36,633 nt of DNA, taken from contig JBDIAR010000006.1 in NCBI GenBank assembly GCA_039812545.1, positions 1 through 36,633 of the forward strand, read 5' to 3'. The stretch's first letter is position 1, and every line of letters starts with the position of its first letter. Both the position numbers and the translations under genes were made by a program. Below are positions 17,071 to 25,292 of this stretch, one piece after another. The notes below the pieces were generated by a model that saw only the letters and a list, made by a program, of their open reading frames with translations, was not told where the DNA came from and searched no databases. The DNA is from JBDIAR01 sp039812545 (GTDB lineage Bacteria > Actinomycetota > Actinomycetes > Actinomycetales > Dermatophilaceae).

Positions 17071-17733
17071 TGAACGCGGTCGACCAGCGACACGTCTCTC
17101 ATGAGGCAGCGAGGCGCTGCGGCGCGCGGCGAGTTCGCGTTCGGCGGCCGTCGGCGACATCGGCCGCGCGCCACGGGCCACGATGGCCGCGACGATCGCC
17201 GGTTCCCGGCGCGCGAGAGCCAGACCCCGGCGCAGCAGCACGAGCGGCGGCTTGCGGTGCTCTCGCAGGTCGCGAGAAAGTCGGCGCAGGAAGGTCGTCC
17301 ACCGGCCGCGCCCGACGCAATAGGCACTGTGCAATAGTCCGGAACGGCGCAGCGGTTCGATCAACTCGGCCGCGAACAGACCCTCGGCGATGACGAGGTC
17401 GTCCCGCCCACAGCGCTGGACGTGGCTGCCGACCCGAGCCGAGGCGGCGATGTCATAGGTCGGCACCTGCGCCCAGCCGTCCTCGACCAGGGCCCGCAAG
17501 GCCGCCAGGGCTCCCGCGCCGTCCCAGGACCGCGGGTCGTCCCAGTCGGGCAGACCGAGGGGGGACCGCGGCAGATCCGGTTCGTCACCGTCGCGGTAGA
17601 AGTCGTCGAGGCGGACGACCGGCCAGCCGAACCGGCCGTGCAGCCGGGCCGCGAGCCGACTCTTGCCCGACCCGCTCGGGCCGGCGACCACGACCACCCG
17701 GGCCCGCCCCGTTCGCTCGTCCTGCTGCGCCAC
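16942..17733 (-). CDS. Uridine kinase-like P-loop nucleoside kinase
   Basis: A 263-residue P-loop protein. Walker A GPSGSGKS is at residues 19-26; VVRLDDFYRDGDEPDLP and LPDWDDPRSWD are the uridine-kinase-type substrate region; VIAEGLFAAELI is the Walker B-like strand, and RDLREHRKPPLVLLRRGLAL resembles the lid. The natural end in relatives is around AERELAARR (near residue 205 by my count); the last 55 or so residues are low-complexity and are encoded on the strand opposite the WYL gene, so they look like read-through into foreign DNA. GTG 17733 is chosen because TAGACT ends 7 bases before it. It would phosphorylate uridine or cytidine in salvage, in keeping with the surrounding genes. Confidence 0.8.
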   Translation of the reverse strand: MAQQDERTGRARVVVVAGPSGSGKSRLAARLHGRFGWPVVRLDDFYRDGDEPDLPRSPLGLPDWDDPRSWDGAGALAALRALVEDGWAQVPTYDIAASARVGSHVQRCGRDDLVIAEGLFAAELIEPLRRSGLLHSAYCVGRGRWTTFLRRLSRDLREHRKPPLVLLRRGLALARREPAIVAAIVARGARPMSPTAAERELAARRSASLPHERRVAGRPRSSLLVGDPLEPSADGPEGGREGSRGDVGQVGVKSDEKAGNSSP

Positions 17734-17740
17734 GACCGGG

Positions 17741-17767
17741 AGTCTAGGTGAACCGCGTGCCTACGAT
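17741..17767. promoter_or_regulatory. Divergent leaderless -10 boxes (kinase / PH-like gene)
   Basis: TAGACT on the minus strand (17746-17741) ends 7 bases before GTG 17733. TACGAT on the plus strand (17762-17767) ends 6 bases before GTG 17774. The two divergent starts are only 40 bp apart. Confidence 0.5.
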
Positions 17768-17773
17768 GGGTTC

Positions 17774-18373
17774 GTGACGACACCTACCGCCCGCGGCAAG
17801 GCCGTCCGGCAACGCAGCAGTCTCACCTCGGGGATCGTCGGGGTCGGGGTGTGTGCGCTGATCCTGGTGGCCGGGCTCCTGGATCTGCACCGTGGCGTCG
17901 ACCCGCTCATGCCGGCCCTGGCCGCTCTCGGCGCCGCCGGCTTCTGGGTCCTGCTGGTCCGGCCCAACCTGCGCCTCGGCGACTCCGAACTCCTGGTGTC
18001 GAACCCATTGCGGCAGTGGACGATCCCGTTCTCGGCCGTCGAGGACGTGAGTTCGCGGTGGTCGCTGCGGATCCACACGCCCGACCGTGCCGTCGACGTC
18101 TGGGCGCTGACCGGGGACACCGGTCGACCCAAGCTCAGCGCCGGGTCATTGCTTCCCGGTCTGGGCGGGGCGCGGGGCGCGCAGGATCACCCGTCCGGGC
18201 TCGCTCCCACACAGGCCCACGCGGTGGCCGGCGAGCTCCTCACGATCGTCGAGGACTACCAGCGCGGCCACCCGGACGAGGTGCCGGCACCGGTTCGGGC
18301 CACCTGGGTGGTCCTCGACCTGGTCCTGATGATCGTCCCGCTCGTGGCGGTCGCCGTGGCCGTCGTCAGCTGA
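17774..18373 (+). CDS. Membrane protein with PH-like domain
   Basis: A 199-residue membrane protein. Two adjacent hydrophobic segments (GIVGVGVCALILVAGLL and PALAALGAAGFWVLLV) occupy residues 17-62, followed by a beta-rich soluble part (LRLGDSELLVSNPLRQWTIP, WSLRIHTPDRAVDVWAL) that resembles the bacterial PH-like domain found in actinobacterial membrane proteins. A third membrane segment (LVLMIVPLVAVAVAVV) closes the protein. Function is not known for this family; envelope sensing or assembly is a guess. GTG 17774 is supported by the TACGAT box 6 bases upstream; the longer frame from 17663 runs through the divergent kinase promoter. It ends 34 bp from the convergent phosphosugar mutase. Confidence 0.75.
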   Translation: MTTPTARGKAVRQRSSLTSGIVGVGVCALILVAGLLDLHRGVDPLMPALAALGAAGFWVLLVRPNLRLGDSELLVSNPLRQWTIPFSAVEDVSSRWSLRIHTPDRAVDVWALTGDTGRPKLSAGSLLPGLGGARGAQDHPSGLAPTQAHAVAGELLTIVEDYQRGHPDEVPAPVRATWVVLDLVLMIVPLVAVAVAVVS

Positions 18374-18407
18374 TCCTGCCGACGACCGACGGCCGTCACA
18401 GCGGTGG

Positions 18408-20084
18408 TCAGCCGGTGACGGCCCGCAGGTCGGCGGCCAGTGCCGCCAGACGCCGTCGGGCCCGGCCCCGAGCGGCCGTCACCTCGCCGTTCGTCACCGG
18501 TTCGACGACTTCGAGGTATGCCTTGAGCTTGGGTTCGGTGCCGCTGGGGCGTACCACGATCCGAGAGTCCCGATCGGTGACCAGTCGTACCCCGGGCGTG
18601 GGCGGCAGGTCGTCGCTCGGGTGCGCCAGATCCTCGCACCGGCATACGGACTCTCCACCCAGTCGGGCCGGCGGGTTCGACGACAACCCCGCGAGAACGG
18701 GTTCGACGAGCGCCAGGTCGGCAACCCGGACGGAGTAGGCGTCGGTGGCGTAGACGCCGTGCTCGGCCGCGATGTCGTCGAGCAGGTCGAGCAGGGTGCG
18801 CCCGTCGCGCGCGCAGCGGGCCACGAGGTCGGCGACGAGCAGCGCCGCGCTGATCCCGTCCTTGTCGCGCACCAGGTGCGGGGCGACGCAGTAGCCGATG
18901 GCCTCCTCATAGCCGTACCCGATCCCGGGCACGCGAGCGATCCACTTGAACCCGGTCAGGGTTTCCTCGTGGCGTACCCCGGCCGCCGCCGCGAGCGCGG
19001 CCAACGCCCGAGACGACACGATCGAGGTCGCGACGGCCGGCGGCACGTCCGGGCCGTCGGCGCCGCGCAGCCCGCGCTCCAGCAGGTGCCGCCCGAGCAG
19101 CACGCCGAGTTCGTCGCCGCGCAGCATCCGCCAGTCGGCGCCGTCCCGGACGGCCACCGCGCACCGATCGGCGTCGGGGTCGTTGGCGATGACGACATCG
19201 GGTTCGGTCCGGCGCGCCAGGTCGAGGGCGGCGTCGATCGCGCCGGGCTCCTCGGGGTTGGGGAAGGCGACCGTCGGGAAGTCCGGGTCCGGCGCGGCCT
19301 GGGTCCCGACCGTCAGCAGCGGCGGGAACCCGGCCGCGGCGAACACCGCCCGCACCGTCTCGTCGCCCACCCCGTGCAGCGCGGTGTGCACGATCCGCAC
19401 CTGCCGCGGGCCGTCCGGGTCGAGCAGCCCGGCCACGTCATCGACGTAGTCCGCGACGATCCGGTCGTCGAGGACGGTCCACCCGGCGGCGGCCCGGGGG
19501 ATCAGCCGTGCCGGTCCGGCGGCCTGGATCCGGGCCGCGATGTCGACATCGGCCGGCGGCACGATCTGCATCCCGTCGCCGAGGTACACCTTGTACCCGT
19601 TGTCCCGCGCCGGGTTGTGACTGGCCGTGACCATGACCCCCGCGTCGGCGTCCAGCCGGCGGATGGCATACGCCAGCACCGGCGTCGGCAGCGGGCGCGG
19701 CAAGAGCAGCGCCCGACCGCCGGCGGCGGTCACCACGGCCGCGGTGTCGCGGGCGAAGACGTCGGAGCGCCGGCGCGCGTCGTACCCGACGACCACGAGC
19801 GGACTGGGCTTCCCGAGGTCGGTGAGGTATGCCGTGAGCCCGGCCGCCGCTGCGACGACGACGGCGCGGTTGATCCGGTTGGGACCGGCGCCGAGGATGC
19901 CGCGCAGCCCGGCGGTGCCGAACTCGAGCCGTCCGCGGAACCGGTCGGCGAGGTCCTCGACGGCGGCCGGGTCGCCGGCCTCGGCGGCCCCGAGCAACGC
20001 CGTGAGTTCGGCGCGGTCGGCGTCGTCGATGTCGTCGGCGATCCAGGTCCGGGCCAGACCGAACAGCTCCGCCGGCCCGGTCAC
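18408..20084 (-). CDS. pmmB: Phosphosugar mutase (phosphomannomutase/phosphopentomutase-type)
   Basis: A 558-residue alpha-D-phosphohexomutase. The phosphoserine loop TASHNP has Ser155, the metal loop DPDADR lies at 302-307, the substrate loop GFKWIARVPGIGYGYEEAIG is near residue 390, and RPSGTEPKLKAYLEV near the C-terminus binds the phosphate. The length and GFKWI loop match the PGM2/PmmB branch, which includes phosphopentomutases. The GTG start at 20084 overlaps the pnp stop (GTGA), so the two are made together. By that link I infer that it converts ribose-1-phosphate from PNP into ribose-5-phosphate, though phosphomannomutase activity for the manC pathway is the usual label. The same pnp-pmmB order is known in Mycobacterium tuberculosis (Rv3307-Rv3308). 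Confidence 0.9.
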   Translation of the reverse strand: MTGPAELFGLARTWIADDIDDADRAELTALLGAAEAGDPAAVEDLADRFRGRLEFGTAGLRGILGAGPNRINRAVVVAAAAGLTAYLTDLGKPSPLVVVGYDARRRSDVFARDTAAVVTAAGGRALLLPRPLPTPVLAYAIRRLDADAGVMVTASHNPARDNGYKVYLGDGMQIVPPADVDIAARIQAAGPARLIPRAAAGWTVLDDRIVADYVDDVAGLLDPDGPRQVRIVHTALHGVGDETVRAVFAAAGFPPLLTVGTQAAPDPDFPTVAFPNPEEPGAIDAALDLARRTEPDVVIANDPDADRCAVAVRDGADWRMLRGDELGVLLGRHLLERGLRGADGPDVPPAVATSIVSSRALAALAAAAGVRHEETLTGFKWIARVPGIGYGYEEAIGYCVAPHLVRDKDGISAALLVADLVARCARDGRTLLDLLDDIAAEHGVYATDAYSVRVADLALVEPVLAGLSSNPPARLGGESVCRCEDLAHPSDDLPPTPGVRLVTDRDSRIVVRPSGTEPKLKAYLEVVEPVTNGEVTAARGRARRRLAALAADLRAVTG

Positions 20085-20920
20085 AGCCGGGTGACGATCT
20101 CGGCGAGCAGCCGGCCCACCCGGTCGGCCGCGCCGGCGCCGGCCGTGACGACCTCCTCGTGGGAGAGCGGTTCGGTGCCGATGCCCGCGGCGGCGTTGGT
20201 GACCAGGGAGATGCCGAGGACCTCGAGGTCGACCGCGCGGGCCGCGATGGCCTCCAACGCGGTGGACATCCCGACCAGGTCGCCGCCCATCCGGCCGGCC
20301 ATCCGCACCTCGGCCGGGGTTTCGTACTGCGGCCCGCGGAACTGCACGTACACGCCCTCGGGCAGGCCCGGATCGATCTCGCGGGCGATCCCGCGCAGCC
20401 GGGCCGAGTACAGGTCGGTCAAGTCGACGAAGGTCGGGCCCTCCAGGGGAGAGACCCCGGTGAGGTTGATGTGGTCGCTGATCAGCACCGGGGTGCCGGC
20501 CGCCCAGTCCGGGTTCAGGCCGCCGCAGCCGTTGGTGAGCACGACCGCCCGGCAGCCGAGCCGGGCCGCCACCCGCACGGCGTGGACGACGGGACGTACT
20601 CCGAAGCCCTCATAGAGGTGGGTACGCGACCCGAGCACCAGGGCGCGCCGGTCGGTGCCGGCGATGGCCACCGACCTGATGCCACCGGCGTGCCCGCGCA
20701 CCCCGAACGGCCGGAACCCGGGCAACCCGGCCGCCGGCACGTCGGCCAGCGTCTGCCCCAGGTAATCCACCGTCTGGCCCCAGCCGGACCCGAGCACGAG
20801 GGCCACGTCGTGGCGCCGGACCCCCGTGGCGGCGCGCAACGCGTCGGCGGCGGACTCGGCGACGAGGTGGGGATCGGTGGCCGGATCGTCCAGCGCAGGC
20901 ACGGGAGGCACCGTAGTCAT
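20081..20920 (-). CDS. punA: Purine nucleoside phosphorylase
   Basis: A 279-residue trimeric (type I) PNP that splits inosine or guanosine with phosphate into base and ribose-1-phosphate. Family motifs in order: LVLGSGWG (phosphate loop), LGSRTHLYEG, LTNGCGGLNPDWAAGTPVLI, ISDHINLTG, QFRGPQYETPAEVRMAG, and GDLVGMSTALEAIAARA with the catalytic region, then SLVTNAAAG. ATG 20920 is chosen because TACAGT ends 7 bases upstream, suggesting a leaderless message; the extra upstream residues of the longer frame are non-conserved. The stop overlaps the GTG of the mutase. It receives inosine from adenosine deaminase. Confidence 0.95.
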   Translation of the reverse strand: MTTVPPVPALDDPATDPHLVAESAADALRAATGVRRHDVALVLGSGWGQTVDYLGQTLADVPAAGLPGFRPFGVRGHAGGIRSVAIAGTDRRALVLGSRTHLYEGFGVRPVVHAVRVAARLGCRAVVLTNGCGGLNPDWAAGTPVLISDHINLTGVSPLEGPTFVDLTDLYSARLRGIAREIDPGLPEGVYVQFRGPQYETPAEVRMAGRMGGDLVGMSTALEAIAARAVDLEVLGISLVTNAAAGIGTEPLSHEEVVTAGAGAADRVGRLLAEIVTRL

Positions 20921-20927
20921 GGGCCGC

Positions 20928-20933
20928 ACTGTA
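20928..20933 (-). promoter_or_regulatory. Putative -10 box of the pnp operon (leaderless)
   Basis: TACAGT on the minus strand ends 7 bases before the ATG at 20920. No ribosome site would fit on the mRNA. Confidence 0.5.
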
Positions 20934-21063
20934 CCCCGGCCGCACGGCAAACCCGGCCGCACAGAACCACCGGCCCGCGGAGTTTGCCCCACCGCCGCCG
21001 GGCGTCAAGGATGAAGGCGCTCACGGATGTCCCGACGACCGTTCGTCCCGGAAGGTGCCCGTC

Positions 21064-23577
21064 ATGACCAGCCCCGAGCCCACCAGCCCCGAGCTCGACA
21101 GCCCGGCCCCCGAGCCCACCGCCCCACACTCCGACGTGATCGAGCGCCTCGCCGCCCCCACGGCCGACGAGATCGCCGTGATGGACGCCTGGTGGCGGGC
21201 CGACAACTACCTCACCGTCGGCCAGATCTACCTGATGGCCAACCCGCTGTTGCGCGAGCCGCTGCGCCCCGAGCACATCAAGCCCAGGCTGCTCGGCCAC
21301 TGGGGCACCAGCCCCGGCCTGGCGTTCATCTACGCGCACGCCTCCCGCCTGGTCCGGTTGACCGGACACGACGTCATCTACCTCGCCGGCCCGGGTCACG
21401 GTGGCCCGGCACTGGTCGGGGCGGCATACCTGGAAGGGGTCTACACCGACCTCTTCCCGCAGGTCACCCAGGACGTCGAGGGGATCCGGCGGCTGTTCCG
21501 GCAGTTCTCGGCTCCCGGCGGCATCCCGTCGCACGCCTCGGTGACCACCCCGGGCTCGATCCACGAGGGCGGCGAACTCGGGTACGTCCTGATCCACGCG
21601 TTCGGCGCCGTCATGGACAACCCCGACCTCATCGCGCTCGCGGTGGTCGGCGACGGCGAGGCCGAGACCGGGCCGCTGGAGGGGTCCTGGAAGGGGATCT
21701 CGTTCATCAACCCCGAGCGCGACGGGGCGGTGCTGCCGGTGCTCCACCTCAATGGCGCCAAGATCGCCGGCCCGACGGTGCTCGGCCGCAAGGACCCCGC
21801 CGAGGTCCGGGCGCTGTTCGAGGGCCACGGGTACGAGGTCATCGAGGTCGAGGGCGTCGAGGTCGAGGGCAACGACGTACCCGGAATTTTCGAGCGGTAT
21901 GCCGCCGCCCAGGCACAGGCATACGCCACGATCCGCGCCATCCAACGGGCCGCCCGCGGCGTCGACGGGCAGCCGCCCACCTGGGACGGCACCCGCCCGC
22001 GCTGGCCGATGATCGTCCTGCGCACCCCCAAGGGCTGGACCGGCCCACACGAGGTCGACGGTGTCCTCGTCGAGGGCACCTGGCGCGCGCATCAGGTGCC
22101 GCTGGCCGGGGTCAAGGACAACCCGGAGCACCTGGCGATCCTCGAACGCTGGCTCCGCTCGTACCGACCCGAGGAACTCTTCGACGCCGCGGGTGCGCCC
22201 ACCGCGCTCGTCACCGCCAACAACCCGCAGGGCGCGCTCGCGATGAGCGCCACCCCTTATGCCAACGGCGGGCTGCTCACCGCCGACCTGATCCAGCGGG
22301 ACCTGCGCTCGTATGCCGTCGACGTGCCGGCGCCTGGGGCGACCCGGGCCGAGTCGACCCGGGTCATCGGCGCCATGATGCGTGACCTGTATGCCGACAA
22401 CCCGCATACCTTCCGGCTGTTCTGTCCGGACGAGACGAACTCGAACCGGCTCGGCGCGGTCTTCGAGGTGAGCGACCGGGCGTTCATGGAGCGGGTCTAC
22501 CCGGTGGACGTGCAGCTGTCCCGGGACGGGCGGGTCATGGAGGTGCTCTCGGAACACAACTGCCACGGCTGGCTGGAGGGGTACACCCTGACCGGGCGGC
22601 ACGGCCTGTTCGCGACCTACGAGGCCTTCGCGATGGTGTCGGCGTCCCAGACGATCCAACACTGCAAGTGGCTGGAGGAGGCCGCCCACCTAACGTGGCG
22701 GGCGAAGATCCCCAGCCTGAACATCCTGTTGACGTCCACGGCGTGGCGCAACGACCACAACGGCTTCTCCCACCAGGGGCCGGGGCTGCTGCAGAACGTC
22801 CTGCAGATGCGCGGGGACGTCGCCCGGATCTACCTGCCGCCGGACGCGAACTGTCTGGCGTCGGTGGCCGACCACTGTTTCCGCAGCCGTTCGCGGGTCA
22901 ACCTGATCGTCCAGGACAAGCAACCGCAACTGCAGTACCTCGACTTCGACGCGGCGATGGAGCACTGCCGACGGGGCCTGTCGATCTGGGACTGGGCGGG
23001 CACCGAGCGGCCCGGCGGGCGGGAGCGGCCCGACATCGTCCTGGCCTGCGCCGGGGACGTGGTGACGATGGAGACCGTGGCGGCGGCGCAGATCCTGCGC
23101 GAGCGGCTGCCGGACTTCCGGGTCCGGGTCGTCAACGTCGTCAACCTGATGAAGTTGGCCCGCGCCAAGGACCACCCGAACGGGATCAGCGACATGGAGT
23201 TCGGCGAACTGTTCACCGACACCCAGGACGTCGTCTTCAGCTTCCACGGCTACCCCGGGGCGATCCACCAGCTCGTCCACGGCCGGGCCGACGCCGACCG
23301 GTTCCACTGCCGGGGTTTCATCGAGCAGGGGACGACGACCACCCCGTTCGACATGGTGGTCCGCAACCAGGCATCCCGCTACCACCTCGTCATGGACGCC
23401 CTGAACAACGCCAAGCGGCATCCCCGCGGCTCCCAGGACCTGAAGACCTGGTGCCAGGTTCAGCTGGACCGGCACGAGGCATACATCCGCGAACACCTTG
23501 AGGACCTGCCGGAGGTACGCGACTGGCTCGTCCAGGCCCCAGCGTCCGAGACGACGGGGGAGACCGTCACGGCGTAG
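21064..23577 (+). CDS. xfp: Xylulose-5-phosphate/fructose-6-phosphate phosphoketolase
   Basis: An 837-residue thiamine-diphosphate enzyme that cleaves xylulose-5-phosphate (and often fructose-6-phosphate) with phosphate to acetyl-phosphate plus glyceraldehyde-3-phosphate (or erythrose-4-phosphate). Clear family stretches: WWRADNYLTVGQIYLMANPL, LLGHWGTSPGLAFIYAHASR, DVIYLAGPGHGGPALVG, GDGEAETGPLEGSWKG (ThDP-binding), and CPDETNSNRLGAVFEV. The length is normal. ATG 21064 has GGAAGG 9 bases upstream; a GTG at 21055 touches that site and is less likely. No acetate kinase or phosphotransacetylase is present here. Its place next to pnp and the mutase suggests that pentose phosphates from nucleosides may enter it; this is inference. 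Confidence 0.96.
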   Translation: MTSPEPTSPELDSPAPEPTAPHSDVIERLAAPTADEIAVMDAWWRADNYLTVGQIYLMANPLLREPLRPEHIKPRLLGHWGTSPGLAFIYAHASRLVRLTGHDVIYLAGPGHGGPALVGAAYLEGVYTDLFPQVTQDVEGIRRLFRQFSAPGGIPSHASVTTPGSIHEGGELGYVLIHAFGAVMDNPDLIALAVVGDGEAETGPLEGSWKGISFINPERDGAVLPVLHLNGAKIAGPTVLGRKDPAEVRALFEGHGYEVIEVEGVEVEGNDVPGIFERYAAAQAQAYATIRAIQRAARGVDGQPPTWDGTRPRWPMIVLRTPKGWTGPHEVDGVLVEGTWRAHQVPLAGVKDNPEHLAILERWLRSYRPEELFDAAGAPTALVTANNPQGALAMSATPYANGGLLTADLIQRDLRSYAVDVPAPGATRAESTRVIGAMMRDLYADNPHTFRLFCPDETNSNRLGAVFEVSDRAFMERVYPVDVQLSRDGRVMEVLSEHNCHGWLEGYTLTGRHGLFATYEAFAMVSASQTIQHCKWLEEAAHLTWRAKIPSLNILLTSTAWRNDHNGFSHQGPGLLQNVLQMRGDVARIYLPPDANCLASVADHCFRSRSRVNLIVQDKQPQLQYLDFDAAMEHCRRGLSIWDWAGTERPGGRERPDIVLACAGDVVTMETVAAAQILRERLPDFRVRVVNVVNLMKLARAKDHPNGISDMEFGELFTDTQDVVFSFHGYPGAIHQLVHGRADADRFHCRGFIEQGTTTTPFDMVVRNQASRYHLVMDALNNAKRHPRGSQDLKTWCQVQLDRHEAYIREHLEDLPEVRDWLVQAPASETTGETVTA

Positions 23578-23617
23578 CCATCCCCGCCCCTGAACCTGCC
23601 GCCGGCGTCGGGTGCGC

Positions 23618-23623
23618 TTGAAT
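23618..23623 (+). promoter_or_regulatory. Putative -10 box of lpdA (leaderless)
   Basis: TTGAAT ends 6 bases before the GTG at 23630. It is the weakest of the leaderless set because it does not begin with TA. Confidence 0.35.
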
Positions 23624-23629
23624 GGGCCC

Positions 23630-25054
23630 GTGACCACACGCGCACCCCAGATCGTCATCATCGGCGGCGGCCCCGGCGGCTACGAGGCGGCCCTCGTCGC
23701 GGCCCAACTCGGTGCCGACGTCACGGTCGTCGACCGGGACGGGCTCGGCGGGGCCGCGGTGCTCACCGACTGCGTGCCGAGCAAGGCGCTGATCGCGACC
23801 GCCGAGGTGCGCAGCGGCCTGTATGCCGCGACCGCGCAAGGTTTCCGGGTCGGCGACGGGGTCACCGCGGATCTGGCGGCGATCAACTCCCGGATCCTCG
23901 CCCTGGCCACGACCCAGTCCGCCGATATCGCGGCCGGGCTGGCGGCGGCGGGGGTCGAGGTGGTGCGCGGCACCGGGCGCCTGGTGGACACGAGCTCGGT
24001 CATAGTCGAACCCGTGCCGGGCGACACCGCCAACCCCGCGGGGGCCGACAGCCGGGTGCTGCCCGCCGACACCATCCTCATCGCCACCGGCGCCACGCCG
24101 CGCGAGCTGCCCGACGGCCGCCCGGACGGCGAACGCATCCTCACCTGGCAGCAGCTGTACCAGTTGACCGAGTTGCCGGAGCATCTCGTCGTCGTCGGCT
24201 CCGGCGTGACCGGCGCCGAGCTGGCCGCGGCATACCTCGCCCTCGGTTCAGCAGTCACCCTGGTGTCCTCGCGGGATCGGGTCCTGCCGGGGGAGGACCC
24301 GGACGCCGCCGACGTCATCGAGGACGTCTTCACCCGGCGCGGCATGACCGTGCTGTCCCGCTCGCGCGCCCAGAGCGCCCGCCGGACGGGAGCCGGCGGT
24401 GCCGCCGAGGTCGTCGTGACCCTTTCCGACGGTCGCGAGGTCCACGGCAGCCACGTCCTGATCGCCGTCGGGGCCATCCCGCAGACCGAGGGGATGGGGC
24501 TCGCCGAGAACGGCGTCGCCCTCACCCCGTCCGGACATGTCCAGGTGGACCGGGTCAGCCGTACCTCCGCCCGAGGGGTGTATGCCGCCGGAGACTGCAC
24601 GGGGGTCCTGCCGCTGGCATCGGTCGCCGCCATGCAGGGGCGGATCGCGATGTGGCACGCGCTGGGCGATGCGGTGTCGCCGCTGAACCTGCGCGCGGTC
24701 AGCGCCAATATCTTCACCGACCCCGAGATCGCCACCGTCGGCTATTCGCAGAGCGATGTCGACGCCGGCAAGGTCAACGCCCGGACGGTCATGCTGCCCC
24801 TGGCGACCAACGCGCGCGCCAAGATGGCGGGGTTCGACGACGGGTTCGTGAAGATCTTCGCCCGGCCGTCGTCGGGGATGATCGTCGGCGGTGTCGTGGT
24901 CGCTCCCCGGGCCTCCGAGCTGATCCACGCGTTGGCGCTGGCCGTCGACCACGGCCTGACGGTGGACCAGTTCGCGCACACCTTCACGGTGTACCCCTCG
25001 CTGTCCGGGTCGCTCGCCGAAGCGGCCCGCCGGCTGCACGGCAGCCAGACCTGA
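23630..25054 (+). CDS. lpdA: LpdA-type NAD(P)H flavoprotein (quinone reductase-like, pyridine nucleotide-disulfide family)
   Basis: A 474-residue two-nucleotide-fold flavoprotein. IIGGGPGGYEAA (residues 10-21) binds FAD, LVVVGSGVTGAELAAAY near residue 195 binds NAD(P), and GVYAAGDCTGV near residue 320 closes the FAD site. The redox motif CxxxxC is incomplete: GGAAVLTDCVPSKAL keeps Cys48 but has Ala43 in place of the first Cys. At the C-terminus VYPSLSG replaces the His-containing HPTLSE. Both changes match mycobacterial LpdA (Rv3303c), reported to reduce quinones rather than lipoamide. GTG 23630 is chosen because conserved sequence starts at once and a TTGAAT box ends 6 bases upstream. A hairpin follows at 25108. 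Confidence 0.9.
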   Translation: MTTRAPQIVIIGGGPGGYEAALVAAQLGADVTVVDRDGLGGAAVLTDCVPSKALIATAEVRSGLYAATAQGFRVGDGVTADLAAINSRILALATTQSADIAAGLAAAGVEVVRGTGRLVDTSSVIVEPVPGDTANPAGADSRVLPADTILIATGATPRELPDGRPDGERILTWQQLYQLTELPEHLVVVGSGVTGAELAAAYLALGSAVTLVSSRDRVLPGEDPDAADVIEDVFTRRGMTVLSRSRAQSARRTGAGGAAEVVVTLSDGREVHGSHVLIAVGAIPQTEGMGLAENGVALTPSGHVQVDRVSRTSARGVYAAGDCTGVLPLASVAAMQGRIAMWHALGDAVSPLNLRAVSANIFTDPEIATVGYSQSDVDAGKVNARTVMLPLATNARAKMAGFDDGFVKIFARPSSGMIVGGVVVAPRASELIHALALAVDHGLTVDQFAHTFTVYPSLSGSLAEAARRLHGSQT

Positions 25055-25107
25055 CGCGCCGTCGACGCGGTTCGACCGGACTCCGACCCACCCGCGTCCG
25101 ACGCGCC

Positions 25108-25128
25108 GAGGGGTCCTGCCGACCCCTC
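25108..25128. terminator. Hairpin after lpdA
   Basis: GAGGGGTC (25108-25115) pairs with GACCCCTC (25121-25128) around CTGCC, 54 bases after the lpdA stop. No U-tract follows. Confidence 0.55.
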
Positions 25129-25229
25129 CCGTCATCGGGTCAGATCGACCGGTCAGCGCCGGGTGGAAGGCCCCCGTATGCCGCCTGCCGCATTTCCGAC
25201 GACGAGTGGAGTGCCGCGCGTCACAGTGA

Positions 25230-25258
25230 TTGACACGCTGTGGGGCCCAAAGTACGTT
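25230..25258 (+). promoter_or_regulatory. Promoter TTGACA-17-TACGTT
   Basis: A perfect -35 hexamer TTGACA (25230-25235), 17-base spacer and TACGTT (25253-25258). It is the best promoter in the window and would give a leader of about 330 nt before the acetate transporter. Confidence 0.65.
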
Positions 25259-25276
25259 ACCGAACACCGGAGATTG

Positions 25277-25292
25277 TGTGACGGGTAACACA
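25277..25292. promoter_or_regulatory. CRP/GlxR-like operator
   Basis: TGTGACGGGTAACACA matches the cAMP-receptor pattern TGTGA-N6-TCACA with one mismatch. It lies just downstream of the promoter above, where binding would block it, or it could activate a second start near 25330 preceded by GTATTA. Cyclic-AMP control of acetate uptake is known in actinobacteria. Confidence 0.5.

Noticed and set aside
20917..22689. 590-codon frame antisense to phosphoketolase
   Set aside because: Shadow of a strongly conserved plus-strand gene; no family motifs.
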